64,000 nucleotides of DNA from Echinometra lucunter (GCA_029962745.1 CM057154.1:16989757-17053756); one strand, 5' to 3'. Shown: positions 23,415 through 35,599, numbered from the stretch's first letter. A program made the numbers and translations. The notes: a model not told the origin generated them from the sequence alone.

Positions 23415-24212
23415 CAGGAGTGAATGCAAACAGAAAAAAGTAATAATTGTAAAGAACACGTCGTCAAGATAGAACAGAAATGGCACAAAAAAAAAGATAC
23501 AAACTTGCATTATAATAATTGTTATTAAGAATGAGTATGCAATGAATTGCTGTGTAAATTGAAATACGGAAGGAATGTTAAGAAAAGGAAAAGGTTGTGA
23601 ATATTCAAAGATGTGTTTACCTATCAACAAATCTATGCATTCATATTATTCTCCTGGAAAACAGTAAGACTCCTACTGTTTCATGTAGTGAACCGGTAAA
23701 AGTAATACTTGAATTACTCATAGATGTTTTCATAATTATGTAGTCCTTATTTTGTCATCGTTGTTCTTAATTTGAAAATCTTCTGTCATTTTTTTTTTAA
23801 TGTTAGGTCCTGATTAAACCATTTTTTTTCACCATGTGCTGTTACTCGATTCAAAAGAGTATTAGATAGAATTAACGAGTTTAAACAATTGAAATATTAA
23901 ATGATATTAAAATCATTCGATGATCGTTGAATGATATACTCCTAAACTTTTCTTGGAAGTCGAACTACATGTACTAACTTTTCGCAGATTATACATGTCA
24001 TTGTAACCATATACTTGAGGAAAGCTAAACGAATCATTGCAAATTGAAATTTAAAATTGAAGTGTTAGGAAATATTGATCTAGGGCCATGGCTGTTTCCT
24101 TTGATACATCGTAAAAGGACCAAGTCATTTGGTCATTTTCAGAAATTTAGCCTATATACCACACCTCTCCACACCTCTTTGTATAATGTATCTATTTAAA
24201 GAAAAAAAAAAA
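23415..24212. other. non-coding 3' flank
   Basis: AT-rich flank without recognisable genes. Two CACACCT words, the consensus T-box half site, stand 11 bases apart at 24160-24177 and are kept in arm B. Confidence 0.45.
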
Positions 24213-24309
24213 GCACACAAAATCACAAAAACTCATAGTGCCCCCGTGTCCCTCTTAAATATATTCAAGAGGGACACTTGGGCATTACCAGTTTTTGTGA
24301 TTTTGTGCG
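24213..24309. repeat. long near-perfect hairpin
   Basis: The left arm has GCACACAAAATCACAAAAAC and GTGTCCCTCTT. The right arm has the inverse AAGAGGGACAC and GTTTTTGTGATTTTGTGCG, with a short AT loop between. The pairing spans about 43 bases per side. It is maintained at 53946-54042 in the other arm. It could be a short MITE or a hairpin-forming transcript. Confidence 0.7.
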
Positions 24310-24737
24310 TTTTAAAAAATATACCTATAGGTAGATACTTGAGCTCCTCATGTCCCCGTGGAAAGAAAATGGAAAATACCAGGGGCATTTAACCTTCTCT
24401 CTGGAGAAGAATAGTAATTTACTGAAAAGGATCCTGTAATAGTGAAAACATTTAACAGTATTGAAAATATCTGCACTCGTTTCGTATGAAATTAGGACAT
24501 CCAGCAATGAAATGGCGCTCAAGCATTCAAGAAGTTTTTTTCCTATCATGCAGGGTCCTATTTCTACCCAGGTTACTTCACCTGTGTCGAGGATGGTAAA
24601 TATACAATGATCATGATGATGTCTTGCCAAAGAATGTATATACTACGTGAACCTCCAACGCGTAAAATTGAAAATTCAATCTTCTCCTTATTTTTGTATT
24701 ACTTTCTACGAACACATGTACTTTTCCCGTATTACAT

Positions 24738-24738
24738 T

Positions 24739-24770
<32 letters not shown>

Positions 24771-24878
24771 TTCTTCTTCTTCTTCTTCTTCTTCTTCTTC
24801 TTCTTCTTCTTCTTCTTCTTCTTCTTCTTCTTCTTCTTCTTCTTCTTCTTCTTCTTCTTCTTCTTCTTCTTCTTCTTT
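24738..24878. repeat. (TTC)n microsatellite
   Basis: About 140 bases of TTC repeats, immediately before a hAT-like MITE. The arm B counterpart (about 53409-53497) is shorter, so the tract is length-variable. The long Ser, Leu or Lys homopolymer frames here are not genes. Confidence 0.9.
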
Positions 24879-24881
24879 TCC

Positions 24882-25134
24882 CAGGGGCGGCGCCAGGGTA
24901 TTTTTTTTTTTTTGGGGGGGGCAAGATGACCCATAGGTAAATTTATTGATGTTTTAAATGAACAGATAGAGTTATCACATAGTTGTAAGCCCTGGGCTTC
25001 TCTTTCTCCTCCCTCTTCTTTCTTCTTCCTCCTCTTTTGTTCTTCATTTTCTCTGCTTCTTCCCTTTTTTTTACTTGAAAAATCATAGTGGTGGGGGGCA
25101 TTCGTCCCCTGCCCCGCCTGTAGCGCCGCCCCTG
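24882..25134. repeat. hAT-like MITE, CAGGGGCGGCGC ends
   Basis: Ends CAGGGGCGGCGCC and GGCGCCGCCCCTG-like (here AGCGCCGCCCCTG) are inverted. Eight-base flanks TCTTTTCC and TCTTCTCC match at 7 of 8 positions, as expected of an aged hAT target duplication. The interior is pyrimidine-rich with CTTCTT tracts and no coding capacity. Confidence 0.75.
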
Positions 25135-25654
25135 TCTTCTCCATATTTACTGCCATCAGAGCGTATGGTTACATGTTTGGTTTTCACTGGAATCGTCATA
25201 TGAAGGTAATTCTTTTTCATCTGTTATTCGTTTTATTTTGTCACTTCTTCAAGAAGTATTCTAGGACTGATTATGGTTGCATTATGACTTAGAATTTACA
25301 AAAACAGATGAAATATCAAGTCTTTAATCTGTTTGTCAGTTAATTCAAAATCTGTAAAACAATATTGCCCTTTGGTTTATAATGTAATTCAGCTTTGTTT
25401 TCATTTGAAGCCCAGCAAACGAGCTGCAAAATTTATGCAGTTTCGTTATTTGTAGCTTAAACTGTTAAAGCTTACCTTTTTTCCTCTATGGTCAGATGGT
25501 TATTACTTTGAATGTTTTGAACATGTCCAAGTTTATGACAATCTTACAGCAATTAGTAATCATAGAATAATGACTTTATGGGCATTTAGTAGTAAACACG
25601 GGATTGTAAAGGCATGGATAGAAAATGAGAAGAGAATAGGAAAGAGTTGACAGT

Positions 25655-25700
<46 letters not shown>

Positions 25701-26081
25701 GGAAGGGAAGGAGAGAGGAAGAAAGAGAAATTGAGAGATATTTAGAGAGAAAAATAATGAAAGAAAGAGCATTGATCAACTGGAATGTAAGATACTATTA
25801 GAACGGATAATCAACCAGTAAGGTGTAGATTGTGGATTAAGGATAAGGAAATATTGATGGAGAAATATGAAATGAACTTAAATATTTGCTACTTATGGAT
25901 CTTAAAAGATCTCTAATAAAATCCATTTAGAGAATATACATAGTGCTTGTTCACTTGATGCTTTTTCCGATTTCAGTCATGGATTTGGATGTGCTGGATT
26001 TGCAGTATGTATGAGAGTAATGAATGTTTTAAGTGAATTTGAGAGATTATTTGCAAGAAGCTATCAACCAGCAGGGGAGCG
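25135..26081. other. non-coding flank with (GA)n
   Basis: No gene recognised. An AGAGAG microsatellite lies at about 25659-25702 and is polymorphic against arm B. Confidence 0.5.
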
Positions 26082-26222
26082 TTTCATGAAGTGTCTTGGA
26101 CTCTTGGTCAGTGATTTTTACTAACAACTGTTGTCAGCTTCTGAAATCCTTGCATCCGATTGGCTGAGAGTAAATTTGTCAGTGAAAATCACTCATAAGA
26201 CACTTCATGAAACGCTCCCCTG
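26082..26222. repeat. MITE with GGGGAGCGTTTCATGA ends
   Basis: Left end CAGGGGAGCGTTTCATGAAG and right end CTTCATGAAACGCTCCCCTG are inverted repeats. The core ATCCTTGCATCCGATTGG and CTGAGAGTAAATTTG is shared with the element at 23267. Both arms carry it. Confidence 0.75.
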
Positions 26223-26916
26223 GTCTTCGTAGCCACTTAATTAACCCAAAGGAAATGAAAGAATTCAGTAGTCCATGGGTTAAGTTTGAATTCTAGAAAT
26301 CAGAAAACGAAGAGCTTGCTTACAAAAGGCGCTATACCCAGTTTTTATCAAACTGAAGTTATTAACGTCATTGCGTTATTCAGCTTGAGTAATTACTATG
26401 AATAAAATTTTGAAGCAAAATTATCGAGAAAATATATAGAAGAGATAGTGCTTCGTAATTTCAAGTTTCCACTGACATGTGTAGAAACTCCGGACAATAA
26501 TAAATGCATTTTTTCTCTCAAGTTGCTAAAATGGATTTAACGCCTTTTGGAAGAAAGCTCTTCATATAGGCGTATTCATGAAAAGAGGATTATATCATCA
26601 TCTTTTAAAAGTAGGGAAAATTAGAACATCCCAAGATAAAGATTAGTGAATCAAATATGTTAGTGCTTGGTATGGTGAATACTAAAGTTGTTTTATGTAT
26701 GCCATCAGGTGGGGACTGGCCATGAGGTGTTGGGCGAGTTTTCCCCCCCATGAGCTGGCCGATATTTGATTCTAGGGTTGGTCGAGTTGTGGTCTGAGGT
26801 CTGGGCTTATAGGTGAGAGGGCCGGTCTTTTGGAACTTCCCCAAGCAAATTTTAGCCCCAGTCCGCCCTGTATGCTACGTGGTGGAATGAGAGCAGTGTA
26901 TAGCTTTCAGGGAAGT
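26223..26916. other. non-coding flank
   Basis: No gene, RNA or repeat structure recognised. Confidence 0.45.
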
Positions 26917-27154
26917 CAAGGGCGGCGATACAAGGGGGGGGGCAGGAGGGGCGAATGCCCCCTTATGATTTTTCAAGTGATTTAAAAAAAAAAAAGAGGA
27001 GGAAAAAAGAGGAGGAAGAAGAAAGAAGAGGATGGGAAAAGAGAGGCCTGGGGCTTGCAATTATATAATACCCCTATTTGTTCATTTAAAACGTCAATAA
27101 ATTCATCTATGTGTCATCTTGCCACCCTATCAAAATACTCTGGCGCCGCCCCTG
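26917..27154. repeat. hAT-like MITE, second copy
   Basis: Ends CAAGGGCGGCGAT and GGCGCCGCCCCTG are inverted; the eight-base flanks AGGGAAGT and AGTGAAGT match at 7 of 8 positions. The interior contains a GGGGGGG run and a GGAGGAAGAAG purine tract like its relatives. Confidence 0.75.
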
Positions 27155-28259
27155 AGTGAAGTTACCTCACAGTTATGGAGGTATAATGATGCCTTGATGT
27201 GATGTGCATGATTGTATTTGATATCTTTTATCATGTTATATGATGCTTCTGATATCATGTTTGATTCGCAGTAATGTGAATGACAAATGATGTAATGATT
27301 GATTCTAATGAGATGACTGAATGATAGACATGAGTTTGATATGATGAAAATATTGATTATGATAATGATGATGATGATATTGTGGCGGATCAAAATTTTG
27401 AGCTAAGGGTTAAATCTGCGTTCTGTACAAACTGAGAAGTTACTCACTCGCAGTAAATGTATTTGAAATGAGCAAGTTGATTTTATTACCATATTTTACG
27501 TGTATACAACAAACAAATATAAGGGGTATATAGGAACTGACAAATAGCAAAATGCTAATCAAGGTTAGTCCCATTAACGATGCTACACGTTATCGTTTGT
27601 TCGTTGATATTCAAACATATTTACAATATAAAAAAACTTAGGGGAACACAATTTGCAATATTTACCGTAAAGGTCTTAACAATTTACATAAAAATTGCCT
27701 TGGCAGAAGAGAGGATTCTTCGAAAAAGAAAAAAACCCAAATAAAACAAAATAAAACAAAAATATAACAAACAAACCCCAAACAAAACAAAACAAAAACA
27801 AAAACAAGCTGTAGGTTGTGGTATGATCTTTGGTAGATGTAGAAATAGTTCACGTTGCACAATGCTAATGCTGAGTTTTTGCTGAAATTCAGTGACCCCC
27901 GATTATCGAATTTTTATCCATGGAATAGATTGTAAAACCACAGGATTCCTGGGTCCTCTTTTAAAGGTACACGTACATACTTTTTACAGTCAAAATCTGA
28001 GGAAAATACAACATCTCTGAACAAAACAAATCTAAATAAACAAAACTCAAACAAACACAAACCAAAAGCCACCAGCATCAACATTCATAATTGGACTAAA
28101 TAGAACAAAATATTCAATGAGTATAATTAAAGTTTGACAGAACTACTTTGCACGCATTAAAACCATTCGACAAACTTGATTCACATACTGACTCGCTATA
28201 TTCTCTATCAAAACGACCCTTTTAATAATGTTCAGTGTTAATTACTTGACTTAAAGTGA

Positions 28260-28305
<46 letters not shown>

Positions 28306-29521
28306 ATGGGGCGATGATGGTTTAAATAAATTTAAAAATCACCACAAACACCTTACAAGGCATGCAAAAATGATTGTACCACAGAGAGACACAAGCTTAT
28401 CAGTTGTCAGGATTCCAGAAGTACAAACGCATCGTTACATCATCAATAAAGGGATGTAGTCCCACTCATAGAAAAAAAAAAATGCAGTATGTGAGAATCG
28501 GATTTGAGAAGTGGGGTCATTAATTTTGTCCGACTTTCACAACCATTTGGAGAGGCAATGTATCATGGGCATGGGGTCTTAGTCATGCTACGTCGCGCAA
28601 TATGAGATGCATCATCGGCTTCTGCCAGCCAGTTGGTAGGTCCCAGATGGCGAACCACGTATGAAAAATTGGAAAACTGGAAATAGAAACTGTCAATTTC
28701 TTTACGGATCTGTGTTTTGGTGGATCGCTTAACAGCATTCTTCATCATCTCTCATGTTTACCATCCAGTGTAATTTCACTCTTATTTTGCCAATACGAAT
28801 ATCTTTTTTTCTATTTAATCGATTCAAAATTTTCGTGAAACATTCAGATTTGCCCCAGCCCCTATATAGAAAAGAAAAGATAAAAAGAAAGAAAGAAAGA
28901 AGGGAAGGAAGAAAGAAAGAAAGACAGGAAGGAAGGAATAAAGAAGAGAAACCATGAGAGATGAAAGGAGATAATTATATGAGGAAAGGATGTCACAACC
29001 CCTCCCCAACCATGCCAAATTTCCCTGGTTGGTCGTTCTCAACCCCTCCCCGCCATTTCCCCTCTGCCAACATTTCCCAGTTTGGAGGTTTTCTGTCATT
29101 TTTTCGTTTTGTTTTTCATTCACGTAGTAATCTCTCACTACAAAATGGCATATTTTGAAAAAGGAAACAGTTTGTCTTAAAGTGCAATGGCTGGAATATT
29201 AAAAAATAAAGATATTTGATAAGGATATTACCTGATTACTGAATACAAACAATTCTTTTAAACAACCATGACAACGAATAGGAAACTATGAGAAGCCGAG
29301 TTCCTTCTTTCCAGCTTCTCTTGCAATAGAGCGAAAGTACTATGATGAATCAACTTCATGAACTGCTATGACTGCTTCGTACTCAGCGTTTCGCATCTTG
29401 CAAACCACAATCTTCTTAAATCGTCACAGATCATTAGCTACGATAACGATGCTCTTATTTATTGGGTAGTAATAGGAAAGGATTGTTGATTAATCAGATG
29501 CAATACATCATAATCAACGAG
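27155..29521. other. non-coding flank
   Basis: No gene recognised. It holds a GAT microsatellite near 27360-27378, a (GA)n plus G run at 28259-28306, and a GAAA/GGAA-rich tract at 28866-28950. AAAC-rich sequence lies at 27730-27805. Confidence 0.45.
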
Positions 29522-29837
29522 CAGGGGCGGCGCTACAGGAGGGCAGAGGGCGGCCACCCCTATCATTTTTCAAGTCATAAAAAAAGAAGGAGCAGGTGGA
29601 GGAGGAGGAGAAGAAGAAGAAGAAGAAGAAGAAGAAGAAGAAGAAGAAGAAGAAGAAGAAGAAGAAGAAGAAGAAGAAGAAGAGTATGGGGAAGGGAGGA
29701 CAGGGTCATGCAACTATATAACATCCCTATTTGTTCATTTTAGGCCTAAATAAACTCACCTGTGGGCCAAGGTTTAAACTTAAAAAAAAATTAAAGCGTC
29801 ATCTTGCCCCTATCAAAATATCGTGGTGCCTCCTCTG
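29522..29837. repeat. hAT-like MITE with perfect 8-bp duplication
   Basis: Flanked on both sides by the identical octamer TCAACGAG (29514-29521 and 29838-29845). Begins CAGGGGCGGCGCTAC and ends GTGGTGCCTCCTCTG. It contains a long (GAA)n tract at about 29611-29682. Perfect 8-base target duplication places it in the hAT superfamily. Arm B copy is at 47928-48268. Confidence 0.85.
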
Positions 29838-30781
29838 TCAACGAGACGTATGAGTCCGCGTTCGCCATTGGTGGATGTATGGTCACGTGTTTAGGGCACT
29901 GGATTAAAAGGTACAGTAGTCCAAATATTGTGGTTAATGCTGTTGTTGTTAAATGTTTTTCGTGACACTGTTGATCAAATAGCTCTAAATTTCAATTTCT
30001 TTTCTTATTTCATGAAGAAAAAAAGTGCTTACTGTTTTGATTATGTCTAATAATATCCCTTTGATGTTGATGGTATAAACATCAGTTTTAAAGTTTACTA
30101 TAGCTTATTAATATCACTGTTGTTTTATGGGCCTGATTCATAACAGTATCCACTTAACTGACTTTCTTTTCTTAACCTCAATCTTCCCTACCTAAATCTG
30201 AGCTTAACCTCAAACGCATTCATTAATTTCTATCTGCATACAAAAGCAGAAATCCCACACTTTTTACGATATCTCTTGGCCATTTGTCATGAAGATCAAA
30301 TCGAAGCGAAATCGAGCACGACTATTTAATTCCAGTTTACAAATATTTGTGTCTACCGCTGGAAACACTGCGAAGTGCGAGGTCATTTGTTTTATTCCAT
30401 TATACGAAATAGCAAGCTATCTGGCATATAGTCAAATTGTGTATCTGCACCATCATAGAGAATGATGCGTTCAAATCAATCTTCATCATTCCTTACAATG
30501 CTTAGTATCAATGAATAGATCGAGAAAGTCCAGTCCTGCATGGCAGTAGGGGTTGCCAAAGAAGACTGAATGATCACATATAATTATATAGGATCCGAAA
30601 AAAGCGTTACGAAGAGGGCCTTTGCAAGACTATACCACCAGTTAGGACCAAGCTTTCGGACACCTGCCCTTCATGAGGATCTTCTCAATTTCGGTTTGAG
30701 TATTGTCTGTGTAGAACCGCAAACGTAAATCACTGGGACTGACCACAATGATATGTATATAAATTATATATATATATATAT

Positions 30782-30839
<58 letters not shown>

Positions 30840-30916
30840 TACAGTTTGGCCCGAAAGTTTACAAACACCTGGGCAATTCTACGGAAAAGGTTCACTTGGC
30901 AAAATTCATATTATAT
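29838..30916. other. non-coding flank with (TA)n
   Basis: No gene recognised. A long (TA)n tract runs from about 30765 to 30836; its arm B counterpart is much shorter. Confidence 0.5.
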
Positions 30917-31073
30917 AAATATTGACTGCTTTGAGGGGCATGGTTGAACGGTTGGAACTATAGCCCAAGGTGATCTCGAAACTGTACTATGTCCCGAGAC
31001 GAAGTCGAGGGGCATAGTACAGTCTCGAGATATAGTTTTAACCGTGACCCGAAGAATAAGCTGTCAATATTTG
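30917..31073. repeat. inverted-repeat element, copy in arm A
   Basis: Outer ends AAATATTGACTGC and GCTGTCAATATTTG are inverted. The centre pairs ACTGTACTATGTCCC with GGGCATAGTACAGT around a CGAGACGAAGTCGAGG loop. The whole element folds into a long imperfect hairpin and is also present at 45617-45774. Confidence 0.7.
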
Positions 31074-31650
31074 TTTTATATACCGCATCCCACTTAATGT
31101 ATGCTAAATCAAGGCATTAAAATGAAGTTGTCGTGCAACCGGTCAGAGAAATTAAATGACAATGACAATGACAATGACAATGACAATGACAATGACAATG
31201 ACAATGACAATGACAATGTGATTTTTATTTCCTCATGTCACCCGAAATGGGTATTGGAGAAAATCATAAGTTTACATTTAGAATAAGAACAATTATTTGA
31301 ATATTTACATATTTATATACAGATTTTACACTATATTCAGATTCAGTAACAACTATAATTAAATAAATATATGAAGGAAAAGAAAATAATAATAAAAGTA
31401 AATAAATGAATAAATAAATAAATGAATGAATTAACAAAAAGGTCATTCACAAATATTCTCACAAGGTCCGAAAATTTTAGTATACATCTGGCACAAACTA
31501 ACTAATATACATTAAATCCAAACAAAAACAAAAAACAGTAAACAAATTATTTGAAATGAAAAATTAAACATTGCATGCTATAAAATCGTGACTGTCGTAT
31601 GATTATTGTATTTACTATGATACAATTATGTACAAATCGAATCAACTTGT

Positions 31651-33237
31651 CTACTTAGAACTGAAGTGAAGCATTATAATCCTACAAAATTTTGCTAAAT
31701 TCGTTAAGTCTTTGACATTACCAGAATTAAATAATTCATTCATCTTCAACGTGTTAGGCCTGTTTCTGAAATACATTTTCAGGTATTTTCTTCTTTCATT
31801 GTTGAAAACAGAACATTCAAACAAATAATGATATTCATCACCAATTTTCTTTGAATTACAAGTTGTACAATAACGGTCTGATCTATTTATTCCGTTAAAT
31901 CTTCCAGTTACAACGGGAAGTCGGTGATTTCCACACCTAAACTTTGTTAAGGCAGTTCTATAAGGGTCTGGTATCTTTAAGATATATGATTCTAACTTCA
32001 AGTCAGTTTTAAAGATACGATAATTAATACAAATTGGTCTCTCTTGTATCGTTTCCCGCCATTTTTGTAGAAGTATGTCGCTGAGTTTCAACTTGATATT
32101 TATTTTGAACCAATTCTTATCCATTTTCCCATATTCATACCACAAGTTCGACATCCCCAGAGAATTAAGAATTTGTTTAATTTTGAGAATCCACGGTGAA
32201 GAATAAATGTCTGAATCACTTAGTATTTTGAGGATGTTACAAGAAATTGTCGAAAGCTTGAATTCCTTTCCTGATATAGTTCTCAGCCAGAAGTTCAGCA
32301 TCCTTTCTTGTACTATTTTACATAGATCAAATCTCCCCAGCTCACCCAAAACTATACAGTGTGCAGTAGTTTTGTTCAGTCGTAACAAGTGTTTACAAAA
32401 CTGGGTATGCAATTTCTCTATGTGGTGAAGGTCTTCATATCCCCAAATCTCACAACCATATAAAAGAATAGGAACAACAAGCCGATCAAATAAGTCTAAT
32501 TCTAGATCAGCAGGAAGCTTTAATTTTCTAGCTTTGACTATTAACGAGTACATAGCTCTTCTCGCTTGATTTATTTGTTTATTTTGAGCTTTATTAAAAT
32601 CATTTCTGTAATTAAAAGTTGTACCTAAGTATACGTAATCATCAACAACTTGGACTTCACTATCCCCAAATTTAAAAGTAGCATATTTCCTTACTTTACC
32701 TCTGGAAAAAATTACTATTTTTGTTTTGTCTACATTAACTTTCAGGGACCAAAGATCGCAATAATCATGTATTGCATTTAGACCAATTTGCAAGCTCTTT
32801 TCAGAGTCTGCTAAAATGATTGTATCATCTGCATATAACAATGAAAACAACTTGAGATACACGTCAACTCCTAAAGAATTTAAAGATGATTTCAAAACAC
32901 TGGGTACCAAATCGATTCCTTCATATCTATCACGCACGAAAAGTTCAAAATCGTTTAAATAGAGAGCAAACAGAAAAGGTGAGAGATTTTCTCCCTGTCG
33001 GACCCCTATGTTGCAACCGAAAAAATCAGATTTTTCACCTTCAACCATTACACAAGACTTCGCGTCGTTATACATATTTTGTATAACTCTGGATAATTGC
33101 CCATTAATTCCATTTCCAATCATTTTATGCCAGAGCAATGTCCGGTCAACTGAATCGAAAGCTTTTTTATAGTCTATGAACGCACAATAAACACGTTTTC
33201 TTTGAGACAAATGAAGATCAATAACACTATGTAACAA
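31651..33237 (-). CDS. LINE reverse transcriptase, C-terminal two thirds
   Basis: 528 codons. Early motifs include FIDYKKAFDSVDR (RT domain 3), GVRQGENLSPFLFALYLND (domain 4) and YADDTIILADS (catalytic domain 5). Next comes VVDDYVYLGTTF, then PILLYGCEIWG and a late CTTCNSKK..H..F.C zinc-ribbon-like motif near residue 460. Motif order fits the jockey/I/L2-like side of the non-LTR elements; the exact clade is not certain. The frame continues upstream of this start codon, which is not a biological start; the true frame is broken near 33410. Confidence 0.85.
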   Translation of the reverse strand: MLHSVIDLHLSQRKRVYCAFIDYKKAFDSVDRTLLWHKMIGNGINGQLSRVIQNMYNDAKSCVMVEGEKSDFFGCNIGVRQGENLSPFLFALYLNDFELFVRDRYEGIDLVPSVLKSSLNSLGVDVYLKLFSLLYADDTIILADSEKSLQIGLNAIHDYCDLWSLKVNVDKTKIVIFSRGKVRKYATFKFGDSEVQVVDDYVYLGTTFNYRNDFNKAQNKQINQARRAMYSLIVKARKLKLPADLELDLFDRLVVPILLYGCEIWGYEDLHHIEKLHTQFCKHLLRLNKTTAHCIVLGELGRFDLCKIVQERMLNFWLRTISGKEFKLSTISCNILKILSDSDIYSSPWILKIKQILNSLGMSNLWYEYGKMDKNWFKINIKLKLSDILLQKWRETIQERPICINYRIFKTDLKLESYILKIPDPYRTALTKFRCGNHRLPVVTGRFNGINRSDRYCTTCNSKKIGDEYHYLFECSVFNNERRKYLKMYFRNRPNTLKMNELFNSGNVKDLTNLAKFCRIIMLHFSSK

Positions 33238-33374
33238 AAATATGTGATCAAGTGTAGAGTAATTATCTCGAAAGCCAACTTGCTCTTCTCCTAATAAATT
33301 ATGATCTTCAAAATATGAGGTTAATCTTTCGTTAACGACTGCTGTAAATAACTTCCCTAGGCAACTTAATAAAG

Positions 33375-33731
33375 TTATTCCACGATAATTATCTGGATCT
33401 TCCTTTGAACCCTTCTTTTATAAATTGGGCAAATTAAACCACTTGTCCAATCTGAAGGAACTTTGCCAGACGATAAAATCACATTAAAGAATTTTGTTAT
33501 TACCGTGATTAATATACTTTTACTATGTTTGAAACATTCATTGATTAACATATCAATACCCGGTGATTTGTTATTTTTCAGTTTTTTTATTTGAGCCACT
33601 ACTTCTTCTTCTACAAAAGGTTCGTCGAATTCTTCAATATATATATTCACATTACTTTCAGTGATTTCTTGTAAAGGAGAGGCGTCATCGCATTTATTCA
33701 ATTTCATGAAATGATCTCTAAACACATTCAT
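33375..33731 (-). pseudogene. N-terminal part of the same LINE RT, frameshifted
   Basis: About 118 codons with VVAQIKKLKNNKSPGIDML, the typical N-terminal RT motif, and VPSDWTSGLICPIYK. After PIYK the frame is lost by one base at about 33412-33416 in an A/G-rich run; the expected continuation is found in the neighbouring frame leading into the larger frame. The copy is therefore inactive as assembled. Confidence 0.85.
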
Positions 33732-33911
33732 ATCTAAATTATTATTAAAGTAATTAAATTTTCACAATGCGCAAATATAGATACGCGCGCAAAAAACGCG
33801 CATCTTACCCAGCCTACTTCTCTAGAGCTATTGTACACGGAGGTTGAACTATCATGCCCAGTCAATAGTTTTTTCGCTATATGCCCGGCAGTCAGCTAGC
33901 GGTTTCCATGA

Positions 33912-34849
<938 letters not shown>

Positions 34850-35470
34850 AGAAAAAGAAATGAATTGTGAGAATTTATTTTTGCCAGACCTAACGGTATC
34901 ACCTCGGGACCTCACTGGGTAGCAAGGCACTCGACAGTGATGGATAATAGCGGGTAAATTGATATTTTCGGTTTGTCTAATAACGATATGTGTTTCTACC
35001 TGCTCTTGAGCGCCTGCATGGAGCCCCCAGAATGACAGGGTGCTACGTGATGCCGCCCTCCCCAGAGACCAACGGCCTAGGAGTACCATGACAATCACCA
35101 TCCATCCATCCATCCCAAAAGTCCCACGTATATGTTTCCCCGTCTTTATCTGCAAACTGTCCCCTTGATGAATTTCAAACCCGGGGAATTCTGACCCAAA
35201 TTGATGGAGAAAGGTGAAATGCAAGGCAGACAAGAGGGACCTGTTTTCGGGTAATATTTGATACATATCTGAGAGTAATTGTAGCGAAAGAGATGGAGAT
35301 TTAATGAATTTCTCTCCGGAGCGCGTGCTTATGATGACTGTGATCAAAGCGATGAACTTAATACACCGACTGACTTGGATTTGAGCTGGTCCGACAGTGA
35401 TAAATGACTCCAAACCATTCAATACCCTTTCATATGGTTGTCCTCAATCTAACTCGCTGACATTCTTTCT
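34850..35470. other. highly conserved block with a long open frame
   Basis: I noticed only about two base differences from arm B (44001-44590) over some 570 bases. A minus-strand frame starting at 35422 (MNGLESFITVGPAQIQ) stays open for about 190 codons before it enters the (GA)n tract, and the same frame is open in arm B. No domain is recognised and no splice context is evident. Candidate conserved regulatory DNA, non-coding exon or unknown gene. Confidence 0.35.
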
Positions 35471-35599
35471 GCTTTATCTTTAAATGTAACTCCATTTCTT
35501 CCCGACATTATAAATTTCTCTTTTTTTCCCACCCCTCCCTGCATAGATGTGTATTTGATAAAATCTCGGTTGGTATAGTTTGGCGGTGATTTCCAAAGT

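Larger units (their letters stand above)
31150..33911 (-). mobile_element. 5'-truncated non-LTR retrotransposon, only in arm A
   Basis: Arm B reads straight from TCTCTGACC to GGCAG at 45536-45549, the empty site. Arm A carries about 2.76 kb between those points. The element lies on the minus strand with a hexanucleotide 3' tail, plus-strand (ATGACA)n at 31156-31218. Its coding part holds a reverse transcriptase with YADDTIILADS and a C-terminal zinc-knuckle-like CNSK..DEYHYLFEC. No endonuclease domain is visible, so it is truncated at the 5' end. A clear target duplication was not found. Confidence 0.85.

Noticed and set aside
24607..25156. Long frames rich in Ser, Leu, Lys or Arg (also at 48044-48328, 53351-53638 and 29462-29743)
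   Set aside because: They are translations of GAA/TTC microsatellites in every frame; no unique protein sequence surrounds them.
26605..26844. 79-codon frame identical in both arms (also 51430-51669)
   Set aside because: Proline/threonine-rich with no known domain. Identity between arms is expected for alleles, and no transcript evidence is visible.
31101..31286. Frame encoding an Asn-Asp repeat
   Set aside because: It is the hexanucleotide tail of the LINE insertion, not a gene.
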